Shown here piece by piece: positions 1 through 7,623 of a stretch of 64,000 bases of DNA; the first letter of the stretch is position 1; every line of letters starts with the position of its first letter. Below the pieces are notes generated by a model. The model saw only the letters and a list, made by a program, of their open reading frames with translations, was not told where the DNA came from and searched no databases. The stretch comes from Pseudoflavonifractor sp. An44. Its GTDB lineage: Bacteria; Bacillota; Clostridia; Oscillospirales; Oscillospiraceae. Where the stretch lies: the NCBI RefSeq assembly GCF_002161675.1, contig NZ_NFIH01000004.1, forward strand, positions 62,001-126,000, written 5' to 3'. A program made the translations under genes and the position numbers.

Positions 1-1
1 G

Positions 2-997
2 GTGTGCGGCACCCACACCATGGCCCTGGCCCGCACCGGGGTGCGGCAGCTGCTGCCCCCTCAGGTGAAGCTGATCTCCGGGCCCGGCTGTCCGGTGTGT
101 GTCACCCCCGCCAATGTGATGGACGAGGTATTGCGCATAGCCGCTCTGCCCGGGGTCACCCTCACCACCTACGGGGATTTGATGCGGGTACCAGGCTCCA
201 AGCCTGGGTTTGATTTGCGGCGGCAAAAGGCCCTGGGGGCAGACATCCAGGTGGTATACTCCCCCATGGATGCCTTAGAATTGGCCAAAGCCCACCCGGA
301 ACAACAGGTGGTGTTCCTGGGGGTTGGATTTGAGACCACCGCCCCCGTCACCGCCCTGGCGGTGCTGGAGGCCCAACGGCAGGGGCTCCAAAACTTCTCC
401 CTGCTGTGCCTGCTGAAAGCCACGCCCCCCGCCCTCCGGGCTCTGCTGAGCCAAGAGGACTTCGGGGTGGACGGCTTTCTGTGCCCCGGCCATGTGGCCA
501 CCATTTTGGGGGCGGATGCCTTCCTGTTCCTCCCCCAGGAATATGAAAAACCCGCCGTGGTGGCGGGTTTTGAGGCGGGGGACCTGGTGGCGGCCCTCCA
601 CCTGCTTATCACCCAGGTGAAGAATCACGCCCCCAAGCTGGAAAACGAATACACCCGGGCGGTGTCCCGTGAGGGCAACCAAATGGCCCAGGGAGTGATG
701 GCCCAGGTGCTGGACCCAAAAGACGACACCTGGCGGGGGTTGGGTAATATTCCAAACAGCGGCTTTGGGTTGAAGCCGGAATTTGCCGCCTATGACGCCG
801 CCGCCCGCTTTGGCTTCTCCCCTGCCCCACAGACTACCCCCTCCCCCTGTCGGTGCGGGGATGTGATCTGTGGGCGCATTGGCCCCCGTGAGTGCCCTCT
901 GTTCGGCACCGTGTGTACCCCGGACAACCCGGTGGGGCCGTGTATGGTGTCCGGGGAGGGAGCCTGCGCCGCCGCCTATCTCTATGGAAGGGAATGA
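2..997 (+). CDS. hypD: Hydrogenase maturation protein HypD (5' end outside window)
   Basis: HypD is the scaffold on which the Fe(CN)2CO group of [NiFe]-hydrogenases is assembled, together with HypC; it carries a [4Fe-4S] cluster. The visible part opens with the conserved CGTHT motif, followed by GPGCPVCVTP near residue 28 and a Cys-rich C-terminus (CRCGDVICGRIGPREC, then three more Cys), all hallmarks of the family. About 331 residues are visible. The GTG at base 2 codes an internal Val of the usual VCGTHT motif, so the true start and roughly 30-40 N-terminal residues lie upstream of the window. The stop is 6 bases before hypE, which indicates one transcript. Family assignment is firm; only the start is unknown. 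Confidence 0.96.
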   Translation: MCGTHTMALARTGVRQLLPPQVKLISGPGCPVCVTPANVMDEVLRIAALPGVTLTTYGDLMRVPGSKPGFDLRRQKALGADIQVVYSPMDALELAKAHPEQQVVFLGVGFETTAPVTALAVLEAQRQGLQNFSLLCLLKATPPALRALLSQEDFGVDGFLCPGHVATILGADAFLFLPQEYEKPAVVAGFEAGDLVAALHLLITQVKNHAPKLENEYTRAVSREGNQMAQGVMAQVLDPKDDTWRGLGNIPNSGFGLKPEFAAYDAAARFGFSPAPQTTPSPCRCGDVICGRIGPRECPLFGTVCTPDNPVGPCMVSGEGACAAAYLYGRE

Positions 998-1003
998 CCC
1001 AGG

Positions 1004-2005
1004 ATGGAACCAGAATATATCACCTTAGACCACGGCAGCGGCGGAGGCCGCACCGCCCAGCTCATTGAGGAGCTGCTTCTCCCCGCCCTGCAAAACCCCC
1101 ACCTGGCCCCCCTGGGGGACGGGGCATTGCTGGATGTGAGCGGCCCCCTGGCCTTCTCCACCGACAGCTTTGTCATTGACCCCATCTTCTTCCCCGGCGG
1201 GGACATTGGCAAGCTGGCCGTGTGCGGCACCGTCAACGATCTTGCCATGTGCGGAGCGGTGCCCAAATATCTGAGCCTGGGCATGATCTTGGAAGAGGGC
1301 TTCCCGGTGGAAGATTTAAAGCGCATCATCACCTCTCTGGCTGCCACCGCCGCCTCCTGTGGGGTGCAGGTAGTCACCGGGGACACCAAAGTGGTGGAGC
1401 GAGGACACGGCCACGGGATTTACCTGAACACCTCCGGCATTGGGGAAGTGAAATGGCTGGGGCTGTCCCCCCAGGCCATCCGGGAGGGAGATCAAATTCT
1501 TATAAGCGGCACCGTGGGCGACCACGGCACCGCCGTGATGCTGGCTCGAAGCGGGATGCTCCAGGGGGATGAACTGGTCTCTGACTGTATGCCTCTGAAT
1601 CAGCTGGCCGCTGCGGCTCTCTCTGTGGGCGGCGCGCGGGTGCTGCGTGACCCCACCCGGGGCGGCGTGGCCACGGTGCTCAATGAGTTTGTGGAGGGCA
1701 CCCCCCTGTGTGCCCAGGTGCAGGAGGACGCCGTGCCGGTGCGGCCCCAGGTGGAGGCCGCCTGTGCCCTTCTGGGGCTGGACCCTCTGTACTGCGCCAA
1801 TGAGGGCAAGCTGCTGGCGGTGGTGGACCCCGAGACCGCTCCGGCGGTGCTGGAGGCCCTACACCGCACTCCCGGCGGCGAGAACGCCGCCATCATCGGC
1901 TCCATCACCACCCAATTCCCGGGCCGGGCGGTACTGAAAACCGTCTTTGGAGCCCACCGCGTGTTATCCAAGCTATCCGGCGCACAGTTGCCGAGAATCT
2001 GTTAA
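1004..2005 (+). CDS. hypE: Hydrogenase maturation protein HypE
   Basis: HypE dehydrates the thiocarboxamide on its own C-terminal cysteine to a thiocyanate, supplying cyanide ligands for the [NiFe]-hydrogenase active site with HypF, HypC and HypD. The 333-residue protein begins with the typical DHGSGGG segment, has the PurM/AIR-synthase-like ATP-binding fold signatures (VCGTVNDLAMCGAVP, TGDTKVVERG, DPTRGGVATVLNE) and ends with PRIC, so the obligatory C-terminal Cys (residue 333) is present. Length matches the family. It starts 6 bases after hypD and is followed 19 bases later by a hydrogenase-subunit-like gene, so hypDE and that gene probably form one operon. Confidence 0.96.
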   Translation: MEPEYITLDHGSGGGRTAQLIEELLLPALQNPHLAPLGDGALLDVSGPLAFSTDSFVIDPIFFPGGDIGKLAVCGTVNDLAMCGAVPKYLSLGMILEEGFPVEDLKRIITSLAATAASCGVQVVTGDTKVVERGHGHGIYLNTSGIGEVKWLGLSPQAIREGDQILISGTVGDHGTAVMLARSGMLQGDELVSDCMPLNQLAAAALSVGGARVLRDPTRGGVATVLNEFVEGTPLCAQVQEDAVPVRPQVEAACALLGLDPLYCANEGKLLAVVDPETAPAVLEALHRTPGGENAAIIGSITTQFPGRAVLKTVFGAHRVLSKLSGAQLPRIC

Positions 2006-2024
2006 AAAGTGAGGGGATGTCACC

Positions 2025-2411
2025 ATGCAGACCAATGAAAAAATTCAAATTCAGCCCGAAGAGATCGTACCCACCGCAGAGAAAATGCGGCAGGCGGGGC
2101 GGCTGCTCATCATGATTCACGGACACATTGAAAACGACGGCACCCCCGTGGTCACCTACGACTACGACGACGGCCCCAATGTTTTGAGCTACGAGGTGCG
2201 GGGCCACGCCACCGTGCCCACCATCTCCCACATCTACGACGCCGCCGCCCAGTGGGCGGAGCGAGACGTGGCGGAGCTGGTCCCCATCACCTTTGAGGGC
2301 CTGGATTGCAGCCAGCGGCTGTTTATGCCGGACAACCTGCTCAGCGGCGAGGGGCAGATCACCGTCACCCCCATTGACGTGCTGCGCAAGGAAAACAACC
2401 TAGATTCTTAA
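2025..2411 (+). CDS. NuoC/Ech-type 30-kDa hydrogenase subunit-like protein
   Basis: A 128-residue protein resembling the core of the complex I 30-kDa subunit (NuoC) and the matching subunit of group 4 membrane [NiFe]-hydrogenases. The supporting stretch is PTISHIYDAAAQWAERDVAE followed by a FEG-LDCSQRLFMPDNL segment, which parallels the NuoC pattern of P-S-x-x-x-x-W-x-x-A-x-W-x-E-R-E and R-L-L-x-P. No transmembrane segment is seen, as expected for a peripheral arm subunit. A GAGGGG ribosome site precedes the ATG by 8 bases. It follows hypE directly, but no large hydrogenase subunit gene is visible, so whether it serves a hydrogenase elsewhere is inference. Subunit-family call moderately sure; precise complex unknown. 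Confidence 0.7.
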   Translation: MQTNEKIQIQPEEIVPTAEKMRQAGRLLIMIHGHIENDGTPVVTYDYDDGPNVLSYEVRGHATVPTISHIYDAAAQWAERDVAELVPITFEGLDCSQRLFMPDNLLSGEGQITVTPIDVLRKENNLDS

Positions 2412-2585
2412 AAATGCCAGCATTTTTAAGAGTGAGTGCAGCCCGCTGCATGCATCCTTGGGTCAAAGGGCGACCCAAGGCCACACTGACGGGCTGAGAA
2501 GTGTTTTTCCCGATGCGCATGTCCCCGGGAAAAACAGATTTCAATTGATTTTCCCGCCCCCGGGCGGGAAAACTCTGCCGAGGGC
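2407..2585 (+). repeat. Structured 3'-UTR repeat, copy 1
   Basis: One of three near-identical structured elements (others near 14371-14563 and 28433-28612, both minus strand). It begins with a perfect 11-base inverted repeat (2407-2417 with 2420-2430) whose left arm contains the TAA stop of the upstream gene. The conserved core runs 2438-2585. It contains an outer stem CAGCCCG/CGGGCTG, an inner hairpin CCTTGGGTC/GACCCAAGG with loop AAAGGGC, a TTTTTCCCGA hairpin, a TTCCCGCC hairpin and the tail ACTCTGCCGAGGGC. Most likely an RNA element or REP-like mobile sequence; I do not recognise a named family. Confidence 0.85.
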
Positions 2586-2646
2586 TTTTTGACCATACAT
2601 GACACTTTTTTCTTCTGACATTGTCTTGTGGTTGTTTGAAAGACGA

Positions 2647-2691
2647 AAGGACCCTTTCCCAGGCCGACGGCCTGGGAAAGGGTCCTTTTCT
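2647..2691. terminator. Strong bidirectional intrinsic terminator
   Basis: Perfect 19-base-pair stem (2647-2665 with 2669-2687) with a 3-base loop, followed by TTTTC on the plus strand and a short A run on the other side. It lies between the hyp operon and the convergent fusion oxidoreductase gene and can serve both. Confidence 0.9.
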
Positions 2692-2707
2692 ATTCTTGGA
2701 TGTATAA

Positions 2708-5281
2708 TTAGCAGCTGGCGCCGCCCTTAACGGTCTTGTTCAGGATGGCTTCCTTGTTGATGGCCTGGTTGAGCAGCTTATCCTCCACATACTCCATACC
2801 CAGACGATCAATGGTATCGGCAAAACGCTCGCCGGTGATGCCCTCGTCACGGAAGAACAGGATGGCGCGCTCCACCACGTCCAGAACCTCTTCCTCGCTG
2901 GTGAAGATCTTGCTCAGGGGGTGGCCATGGGCAACCTTCTTGCCCCAGCGGCCGCCCACGTAGACCTTGTAGCCCTCGGTGTACTCCTCCAGAGCGCCGA
3001 AGGGACACTTGCCCTTGCAGCGGCCGCAGTTGTTACACTCGTTGGGATCGATGATCACCTTGCCGTCCACAACCTTGGCCACCTTGATGGGGCAGGCGTT
3101 CTCCACCTGGCACACCTTGCAGCCACGGCACTTGGACAGGTCCACCATGGGGACACGCTGACCCACGATGCCCAGGTCGTTCAGGTCAGGCTTGACGCAG
3201 TTGTTGGGACAGCCGCCCACGGCGATCTTGAACTTGTGGGGCAGGGTCACAGTGTGGTAGCCCAGATAGAAGCGCTCGTGGATCTTGTCGCTGAGCGAGA
3301 AGGAGTCCAGCAGGCCGTACTGGCAGGTGGTACCCTTACAGGCCACCACAGGACGCACCAGAGAGCCGGTGCCGCCGGTGAGCAGGCCGCGCTCGTTGAC
3401 AAAGTCGATGAGGGGCTGAATGTTCTCGTACTTCACGCCCTGAATCTCCAGGGTCAGACGGGTGGTCATGGTCACCTCGCCGCTGCCGAACTTCTCAGCG
3501 GCCTCGATGACGGCACGGTGCTCGTCGGCGGTGATCTTACCGTTGCGGGTAATGATACGCACGTTGAACACGTCGGGGTAACGCTTGTCCTGGAGGCAGC
3601 CCAGGCCCTTCACCCGCTTAATCTCAGCGGCGCTCAGAGCGGTGCCGGGGACGGAAATCTTCACAGTGTTGATGAAGGCGCCGCCCTCCAACACGCGGGT
3701 GTTGGTGTAGCCCAGGGCCTTCAGGCGGTTCTGCAGGAAGTAGCCGCGCTTGCCCTTGGCGCACACCAGCAGCAGCTTGTCGTCCAGCGTGGTGCCCTCG
3801 ATGGGGCCGTTGACGGTGGACAGGTTCACCCAAGTGGCGCCGGGCAGAGTGGCGGCGGGGTGAGCATCCAGCACGCGGTAGTCCTTGGCAGCGCCAGCGG
3901 CGTACTCGGCGGGAGTGAAGGTCTCAAAGGCGCCGGACATCTTGTTCTCCAGGATGTAGCAGGCCTGGACGAAGGGATGGATGGCAGTGGAGAAGGGAGG
4001 CGCATAGGCGTAGTCCAGGGTGTCGAAGTCGGCAACCTTGGCGCCCATGGCAATGCCGGTGACGGCGATGTCCACCATCTTGTCCACAGCGCCGCCGCCC
4101 AGCACCTGGATACCCAGCAGCTTGCCGGTGGTCTTGTCGGCGATGAGCTTGGTGACGAAGGAGGAGGCGTCGGCATAGTAGTGGGCCTTGTCGTCGGTGA
4201 CGCAGGTCACAGTGACCACGTCATAGCCCTCAGCCTTGGCCTGAGCCTCGGTGAGGCCGGTGCGGCCAGCGTTGAGGTCGTCGGCCAGACGGACCACGCC
4301 GGTGCCCATGCAGCCCAGGTAGGGGGCATCGGTGCCGGTGAGGTTCTTGGCCAGGCACCGGCCGGTAATGTTGGCGGTGGAGCCCATGGCGGACCACTGG
4401 CCCTTGCCGGTGATGCGGTTGTGCACCATGGCGCAGTCGCCCACGGCGTACACATCGTTGAGGTTGGTGCGCTGGTGGTCGTCCACCACGATGGTGCCCT
4501 TCACCATCTCCAGGCCGGACTCAGCCAGGAAACCGGTGGCGGGACGGATGCCGATGGCCAGCACCACCACGTCGGCGGGCAGCACGCCGGCGCTGGTGTC
4601 CACGCCAGTGGCCTTCTCGGTGCCCACAATGCCCTTGAGGGCGGTGCCAGTGCGCACACGCATACCCTTAGCCTGGAGCTTGCGGCGGACGTAGTCGGCC
4701 ACCTCAGCGTCAAAGATGTTGGGCATCAGCTGGTCGGCCATGTCCACCACAGTGACGTTCAGGCCCTTGGCCATGAGGTTCTCGGCGATCTCCAGGCCGA
4801 TGAAGCCGCCGCCCACCACCACAGCGTTGCGGCAGTGGTTATCGTCCACGTAAGCACGCAGACCGATGGCGTCGTCGGGGGTACGCATGGTGTACACGCC
4901 CTTCCGGTTCACGCCCTCCACGGGGGGCACAAAGGGCTCAGCGCCCACGGCCACCACCAGCTTGTCATAGCTGACGGTGTTGGCCTCACCGCTCACCACG
5001 TTGCGCACGGTCACGGTCTTGGCGTTGGCGTCCACGGAGGTGGCCTCCATACCGGTGACCACGTCCACGCCGGTCAGGCCCTTGTACTTTGCGGGGGTGT
5101 TGACGATCAGCTCGTCCCGGGTCTCAATGCTGCCGCCCACATAGTAGGGCAGGCCGCACCCGGCGTAGGAAATGTCCTGGCTCTTGGTGTAGATGGTGAC
5201 GTTGGCGTCCCGGTTCTCACGCTTGAGCTTGGCGGCGGTCTTGGTGCCTGCGGCAACGCCGCCGATGACGATCACGTTCAT
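2708..5281 (-). CDS. CoA-disulfide reductase / rhodanese / sulfite-reductase-like fusion flavoprotein
   Basis: An 857-residue multidomain protein. Residues 1-450 are a CoA-disulfide-reductase-type NAD(P)H flavoprotein: FAD Rossmann motif GGVAAG, redox Cys42 in SYAGCGLPYY, second Rossmann GGGFIGLE. About 460-545 is a rhodanese-like domain with active-site loop VCAKGKRG. About 555-720 resembles a siroheme/[4Fe-4S] sulfite-reductase half (ACKGTTC then GGCPNNC). Residues 720-780 carry two 4Fe-4S ferredoxin motifs (CRGCKVCQ, CNNCGRCKGKCP). Likely cytoplasmic reduction of persulfide, polysulfide, thiosulfate or sulfite; the exact substrate is inference. The ATG at 5281 is chosen because AAAGGAG precedes it; the in-frame ATG at 5302 has no ribosome site. 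Divergent from a LysR gene that probably controls it. Confidence 0.85.
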   Translation of the reverse strand: MNVIVIGGVAAGTKTAAKLKRENRDANVTIYTKSQDISYAGCGLPYYVGGSIETRDELIVNTPAKYKGLTGVDVVTGMEATSVDANAKTVTVRNVVSGEANTVSYDKLVVAVGAEPFVPPVEGVNRKGVYTMRTPDDAIGLRAYVDDNHCRNAVVVGGGFIGLEIAENLMAKGLNVTVVDMADQLMPNIFDAEVADYVRRKLQAKGMRVRTGTALKGIVGTEKATGVDTSAGVLPADVVVLAIGIRPATGFLAESGLEMVKGTIVVDDHQRTNLNDVYAVGDCAMVHNRITGKGQWSAMGSTANITGRCLAKNLTGTDAPYLGCMGTGVVRLADDLNAGRTGLTEAQAKAEGYDVVTVTCVTDDKAHYYADASSFVTKLIADKTTGKLLGIQVLGGGAVDKMVDIAVTGIAMGAKVADFDTLDYAYAPPFSTAIHPFVQACYILENKMSGAFETFTPAEYAAGAAKDYRVLDAHPAATLPGATWVNLSTVNGPIEGTTLDDKLLLVCAKGKRGYFLQNRLKALGYTNTRVLEGGAFINTVKISVPGTALSAAEIKRVKGLGCLQDKRYPDVFNVRIITRNGKITADEHRAVIEAAEKFGSGEVTMTTRLTLEIQGVKYENIQPLIDFVNERGLLTGGTGSLVRPVVACKGTTCQYGLLDSFSLSDKIHERFYLGYHTVTLPHKFKIAVGGCPNNCVKPDLNDLGIVGQRVPMVDLSKCRGCKVCQVENACPIKVAKVVDGKVIIDPNECNNCGRCKGKCPFGALEEYTEGYKVYVGGRWGKKVAHGHPLSKIFTSEEEVLDVVERAILFFRDEGITGERFADTIDRLGMEYVEDKLLNQAINKEAILNKTVKGGASC

Positions 5282-5326
5282 ATCTCCCTCTCCTTTGTTC
5301 ATTTTTTCGCAGAATTAAGCGTGTTG

Positions 5327-5392
5327 ATTATACCATACCTTCGATGATATAATTGATTCGACTTAATGATACAACGATTCAAATTCTGAATC
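5327..5392. promoter_or_regulatory. Divergent promoter region with LysR-type palindrome
   Basis: The 146-base gap between the fusion gene and the LysR gene is AT-rich. A 17-base palindrome, GATTCA-aattc-TGAATC, sits at 5376-5392, 36 bases before the LysR start, as expected for a LysR autoregulatory site. A minus-strand TATAAT lies at 5332-5327, pointing at the oxidoreductase gene, with no good -35, which would fit an activator-dependent promoter. Confidence 0.6.
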
Positions 5393-5427
5393 ACCCACTT
5401 TACCTATGAAAGAACTGGGGTATATCT

Positions 5428-6279
5428 ATGCTGGATTATCGAATGGAAACCTTCCTCATCCTGTGTGAGGAGATGAATTACCGCAAAACCGCCCAAATTC
5501 TGCATCTTTCTCAGCCTGCCGTCACCCATCACATTCAATTTCTGGAGCACGAGTACGGGTGCAGCCTGTTTACCTACGCCGGGCGGCAGCTGATTCAGAC
5601 CCCACAGGGGCGGGCGTTGGAGGAATATGCCCGCTCGGTGAAGCACAACGACCTGGAGGTGCGGCGCAAACTCTCCAATCCGCACGTACTGGAGCTGAAG
5701 GTGGGGGCCACCAAGACCATCGGGGACTACGTCATCAACCACCGGGTCAACCGCTTCCTCACCAGCCAGGACCACGCCCTCACCTTCATTGTGGACAACA
5801 CCGAGCACCTGCTGCAAATGCTGGACGACGGCCAGCTGGACTTTGCAGTGGTAGAGGGGTATTTTAGCAAGACCCACTTTGAATGGCAGCTGTTTCGTCA
5901 GGAGCCCTTTGTGGGGATCTGCCACAAAAACCACCCCTTCTGTGGCCGCAAGGTGGGACTGCCCGAGCTGCTCTCCGCCACCATCATCCACCGGGAGGCG
6001 GGCTCCGGCACCCGGGCCATTCTGGAACAGAAGCTCAAGGGCTACAACGAGTCTCTGGAGCGGTTTGACCGCCACATCTGCATCAGCTCCTTTAAGCTGA
6101 TTTTGGATGCAGTGAAGCAAAACCTGGGGGTCAGCTTTGTCTATGAGGCTTTGGCGGACAGCGACCCCCAGCTGGGCAAGTTCTGGATGGAGGGAGACCC
6201 CATTATCCGGGAATTTAACATTGTATACTTAAAAAATACCGACCCACAGGAGAAAATCCGGCTCTTTCTCCAGGAGTAA
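5428..6279 (+). CDS. LysR family transcriptional regulator
   Basis: A 283-residue LysR-type regulator. The N-terminal winged helix-turn-helix occupies residues 1-60 (METFLILCEEMNYRKTAQIL then LSQPAVTHHIQFLE). The remainder is the periplasmic-binding-protein-like effector domain. Length is typical. It is transcribed divergently from the CoA-disulfide-reductase/sulfite-reductase fusion gene across a short intergenic region that holds a palindromic operator candidate, so control of that sulfur-redox gene is the natural inference. The inducer cannot be told from sequence. Confidence 0.92.
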   Translation: MLDYRMETFLILCEEMNYRKTAQILHLSQPAVTHHIQFLEHEYGCSLFTYAGRQLIQTPQGRALEEYARSVKHNDLEVRRKLSNPHVLELKVGATKTIGDYVINHRVNRFLTSQDHALTFIVDNTEHLLQMLDDGQLDFAVVEGYFSKTHFEWQLFRQEPFVGICHKNHPFCGRKVGLPELLSATIIHREAGSGTRAILEQKLKGYNESLERFDRHICISSFKLILDAVKQNLGVSFVYEALADSDPQLGKFWMEGDPIIREFNIVYLKNTDPQEKIRLFLQE

Positions 6280-6283
6280 ACCC

Positions 6284-6311
6284 AAGAGCTGTCGCAGATG
6301 CGGCAGCTCTT
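6284..6311 (+). terminator. Terminator-like hairpin after the LysR gene
   Basis: A 12-base stem AAGAGCTGTCGC/GCGGCAGCTCTT (one G-U type pair) with a 4-base loop starts 5 bases after the LysR stop. The T tract behind it is weak (TACTTTC). Confidence 0.55.
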
Positions 6312-6320
6312 ACTTTCATA

Positions 6321-6349
6321 TTGACTTTAATTTTATTAAAGTATATAAT
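6321..6349 (+). promoter_or_regulatory. Sigma-A promoter of the DUF2089 operon
   Basis: TTGACT at 6321-6326 and TATAAT at 6344-6349 are separated by 17 bases. This places transcription start near 6356 and rules out the upstream in-frame ATGs as starts of the next gene. Confidence 0.85.
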
Positions 6350-6380
6350 GAACATTGTTAAAGAAAGGAGGGTATGCCTC

Positions 6381-6680
6381 GTGGCACTGGATATCATGCC
6401 CGAGTGGATGGCCAATCTGGAGGAGGAAGACCTGGTGTTTATCAAAAAGTTTCTTCTCTCCTCCGGGTCTTTGAAGGAGATGGCCCGTCAATATGGGGTG
6501 ACTTACCCCACGGTGCGGCTGCGGCTGGACCGCCTGATTCAAAAAATACAATTGAGCGACCAGGTGGAGGGCGAGCCGTACATCGCCCTCATCAAGCGGC
6601 TGGCCCTCCAGGATAAGCTGGACTTTGACACCGCCAAGCTGCTCATCACCCAGTACAAAAAACAACAAGGAGGACCATGA
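6381..6680 (+). CDS. DUF2089-family helix-turn-helix protein
   Basis: A 99-residue protein of the DUF2089 type: PEWMANLEEEDLVFIKKFLL followed by GSLKEMARQYGVTYPTVRLRLD, a helix-turn-helix in which the recognition helix is clear. Such proteins are small presumed transcription regulators encoded beside membrane proteins. GTG at 6381 is the chosen start because AAAGGAGGG lies 8 bases upstream and the promoter at 6321-6349 overlaps the longer frame. It is followed after 1 base by a small membrane protein, with AAGGAGG overlapping its 3' end, so the two are co-transcribed and probably translationally coupled. Target unknown. Confidence 0.85.
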   Translation: MALDIMPEWMANLEEEDLVFIKKFLLSSGSLKEMARQYGVTYPTVRLRLDRLIQKIQLSDQVEGEPYIALIKRLALQDKLDFDTAKLLITQYKKQQGGP

Positions 6681-6681
6681 T

Positions 6682-7020
6682 ATGTTCAATCCCATAAACG
6701 CCCTCATCACCCTTGCCCTGCTGGTGGGCATCGTTCTGCTGCAAATCTTTCTCTCCCGCCGGGAGAGCCGATGGCCGGGGCTGGTGTTGCCCAGCCTCAC
6801 CTTCCTCTTTAGCCTGTGCGTCACCTTTGGGGCCGCCCTATACGCCTATATTCCCACGGAGCATCAGAGCTTTGGTGACATTCTCGTCCCCACCCTCCTG
6901 CTGTTTTTGATGTACAACATTCCCACCTTGGTGCTGTTGGGCATCTACTCCGCCTGTCGGGAGAAGTACAGCCGGAAAAAACAGCTGGACAAGATGAACA
7001 TTCAAGACCTGGACGGTTGA
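6682..7020 (+). CDS. Small integral membrane protein
   Basis: A 112-residue hydrophobic protein with about three predicted membrane segments: residues 5-23 (INALITLALLVGIVLLQIFL), roughly 35-60 and roughly 72-92. A charged C-terminal tail follows (YSRKKQLDKMNIQDLDG). ATG 6682 has AAGGAGG at 6668-6674. I do not recognise a named family. Its tight coupling to the DUF2089-type regulator upstream resembles the common regulator plus membrane-partner arrangement, and a lipoprotein gene follows, so the three may form one envelope-related operon. Function not assignable. Confidence 0.75.
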   Translation: MFNPINALITLALLVGIVLLQIFLSRRESRWPGLVLPSLTFLFSLCVTFGAALYAYIPTEHQSFGDILVPTLLLFLMYNIPTLVLLGIYSACREKYSRKKQLDKMNIQDLDG

Positions 7021-7097
7021 CGGCCCCCGCAGAATGGGATACACTGGACTTGAATCTGAGGGGCAACCGCCCCCACCCAGGAAAGGAGTGTCTCCCC

Positions 7098-7427
7098 ATG
7101 AGAAAGCAATGGTTGATGGGCCTGGCCCTGAGCCTGGTTCTGCTGGCTGGCTGTTCCGCCTCCAACGTGGTCAAGACCTATGAGAGCGGCCAGGACAGTG
7201 TGATGGTCACCTACCAGGAGCTGAAAGACGGCACCTGGAAGTGTGAGGACACCGTGTACCCGTACCGTCTGGAGCTCACCGGGACCCTGCCAAATGCCCA
7301 AGCAGATTCCCACTATGTCGTGCTGAGCCAGCGGGAGGACATTACATTTGAGGAGGTCTCTCAGTGGTTGTTGAGCAGCGTCACCCCCTTTGACCCAGAC
7401 GACTATATCTTGGTTGAAATGAATTGA
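7098..7427 (+). CDS. Small lipoprotein of unknown function
   Basis: A 109-residue secreted lipoprotein: MRKQ start, hydrophobic signal segment and lipobox LLAGC with Cys near residue 19, then about 90 residues of soluble domain (SNVVKTYESGQDSVMVTYQE and onward) without a family I recognise. The start was chosen at ATG 7098 because AAAGGAG lies 10 bases upstream; a longer in-frame extension has no ribosome site. Last gene before a strong terminator, in line with the two genes upstream. Confidence 0.75.
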   Translation: MRKQWLMGLALSLVLLAGCSASNVVKTYESGQDSVMVTYQELKDGTWKCEDTVYPYRLELTGTLPNAQADSHYVVLSQREDITFEEVSQWLLSSVTPFDPDDYILVEMN

Positions 7428-7452
7428 GCGGGATGGTTTTACCCCCACAAAT

Positions 7453-7505
7453 AAGGCCCGCCCCCTGGAATCGCATGGTGCCATTCCAGGGGGCGGGCCT
7501 TTTTC
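7453..7505 (+). terminator. Strong intrinsic terminator
   Basis: A perfect 19-base-pair GC-rich stem (7453-7471 with 7483-7501) is followed by TTTTTC. It ends the DUF2089/membrane/lipoprotein operon. Confidence 0.92.
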
Positions 7506-7540
7506 TCTGCTGGACAAAGGCTCCATGAGCATGTAAACTG

Positions 7541-7593
7541 GGGGTTGCAACCAATACTTGCCCAAATGCAACCCCGATGTGGTTTCATTTGGG
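7541..7593 (+). promoter_or_regulatory. Overlapping dyads upstream of the XRE gene
   Basis: Two inverted repeats overlap: GGGGTTGCA (7541-7549) with TGCAACCCC (7567-7575), and CCCAAATG (7561-7568) with CATTTGGG (7586-7593). They share bases, so the two hairpins cannot form together. They could be operators for the XRE protein encoded 30 bases downstream, or alternative RNA folds. Confidence 0.45.
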
Positions 7594-7623
7594 TTCGATA
7601 TTAGATAGATTTGAGGTGTCAAT

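Noticed and set aside
2921-5347. An 808-codon open frame on the plus strand
   Set aside because: It is the antisense shadow of the fusion oxidoreductase; composition is His/Gly/Val-rich and no family motif is seen.
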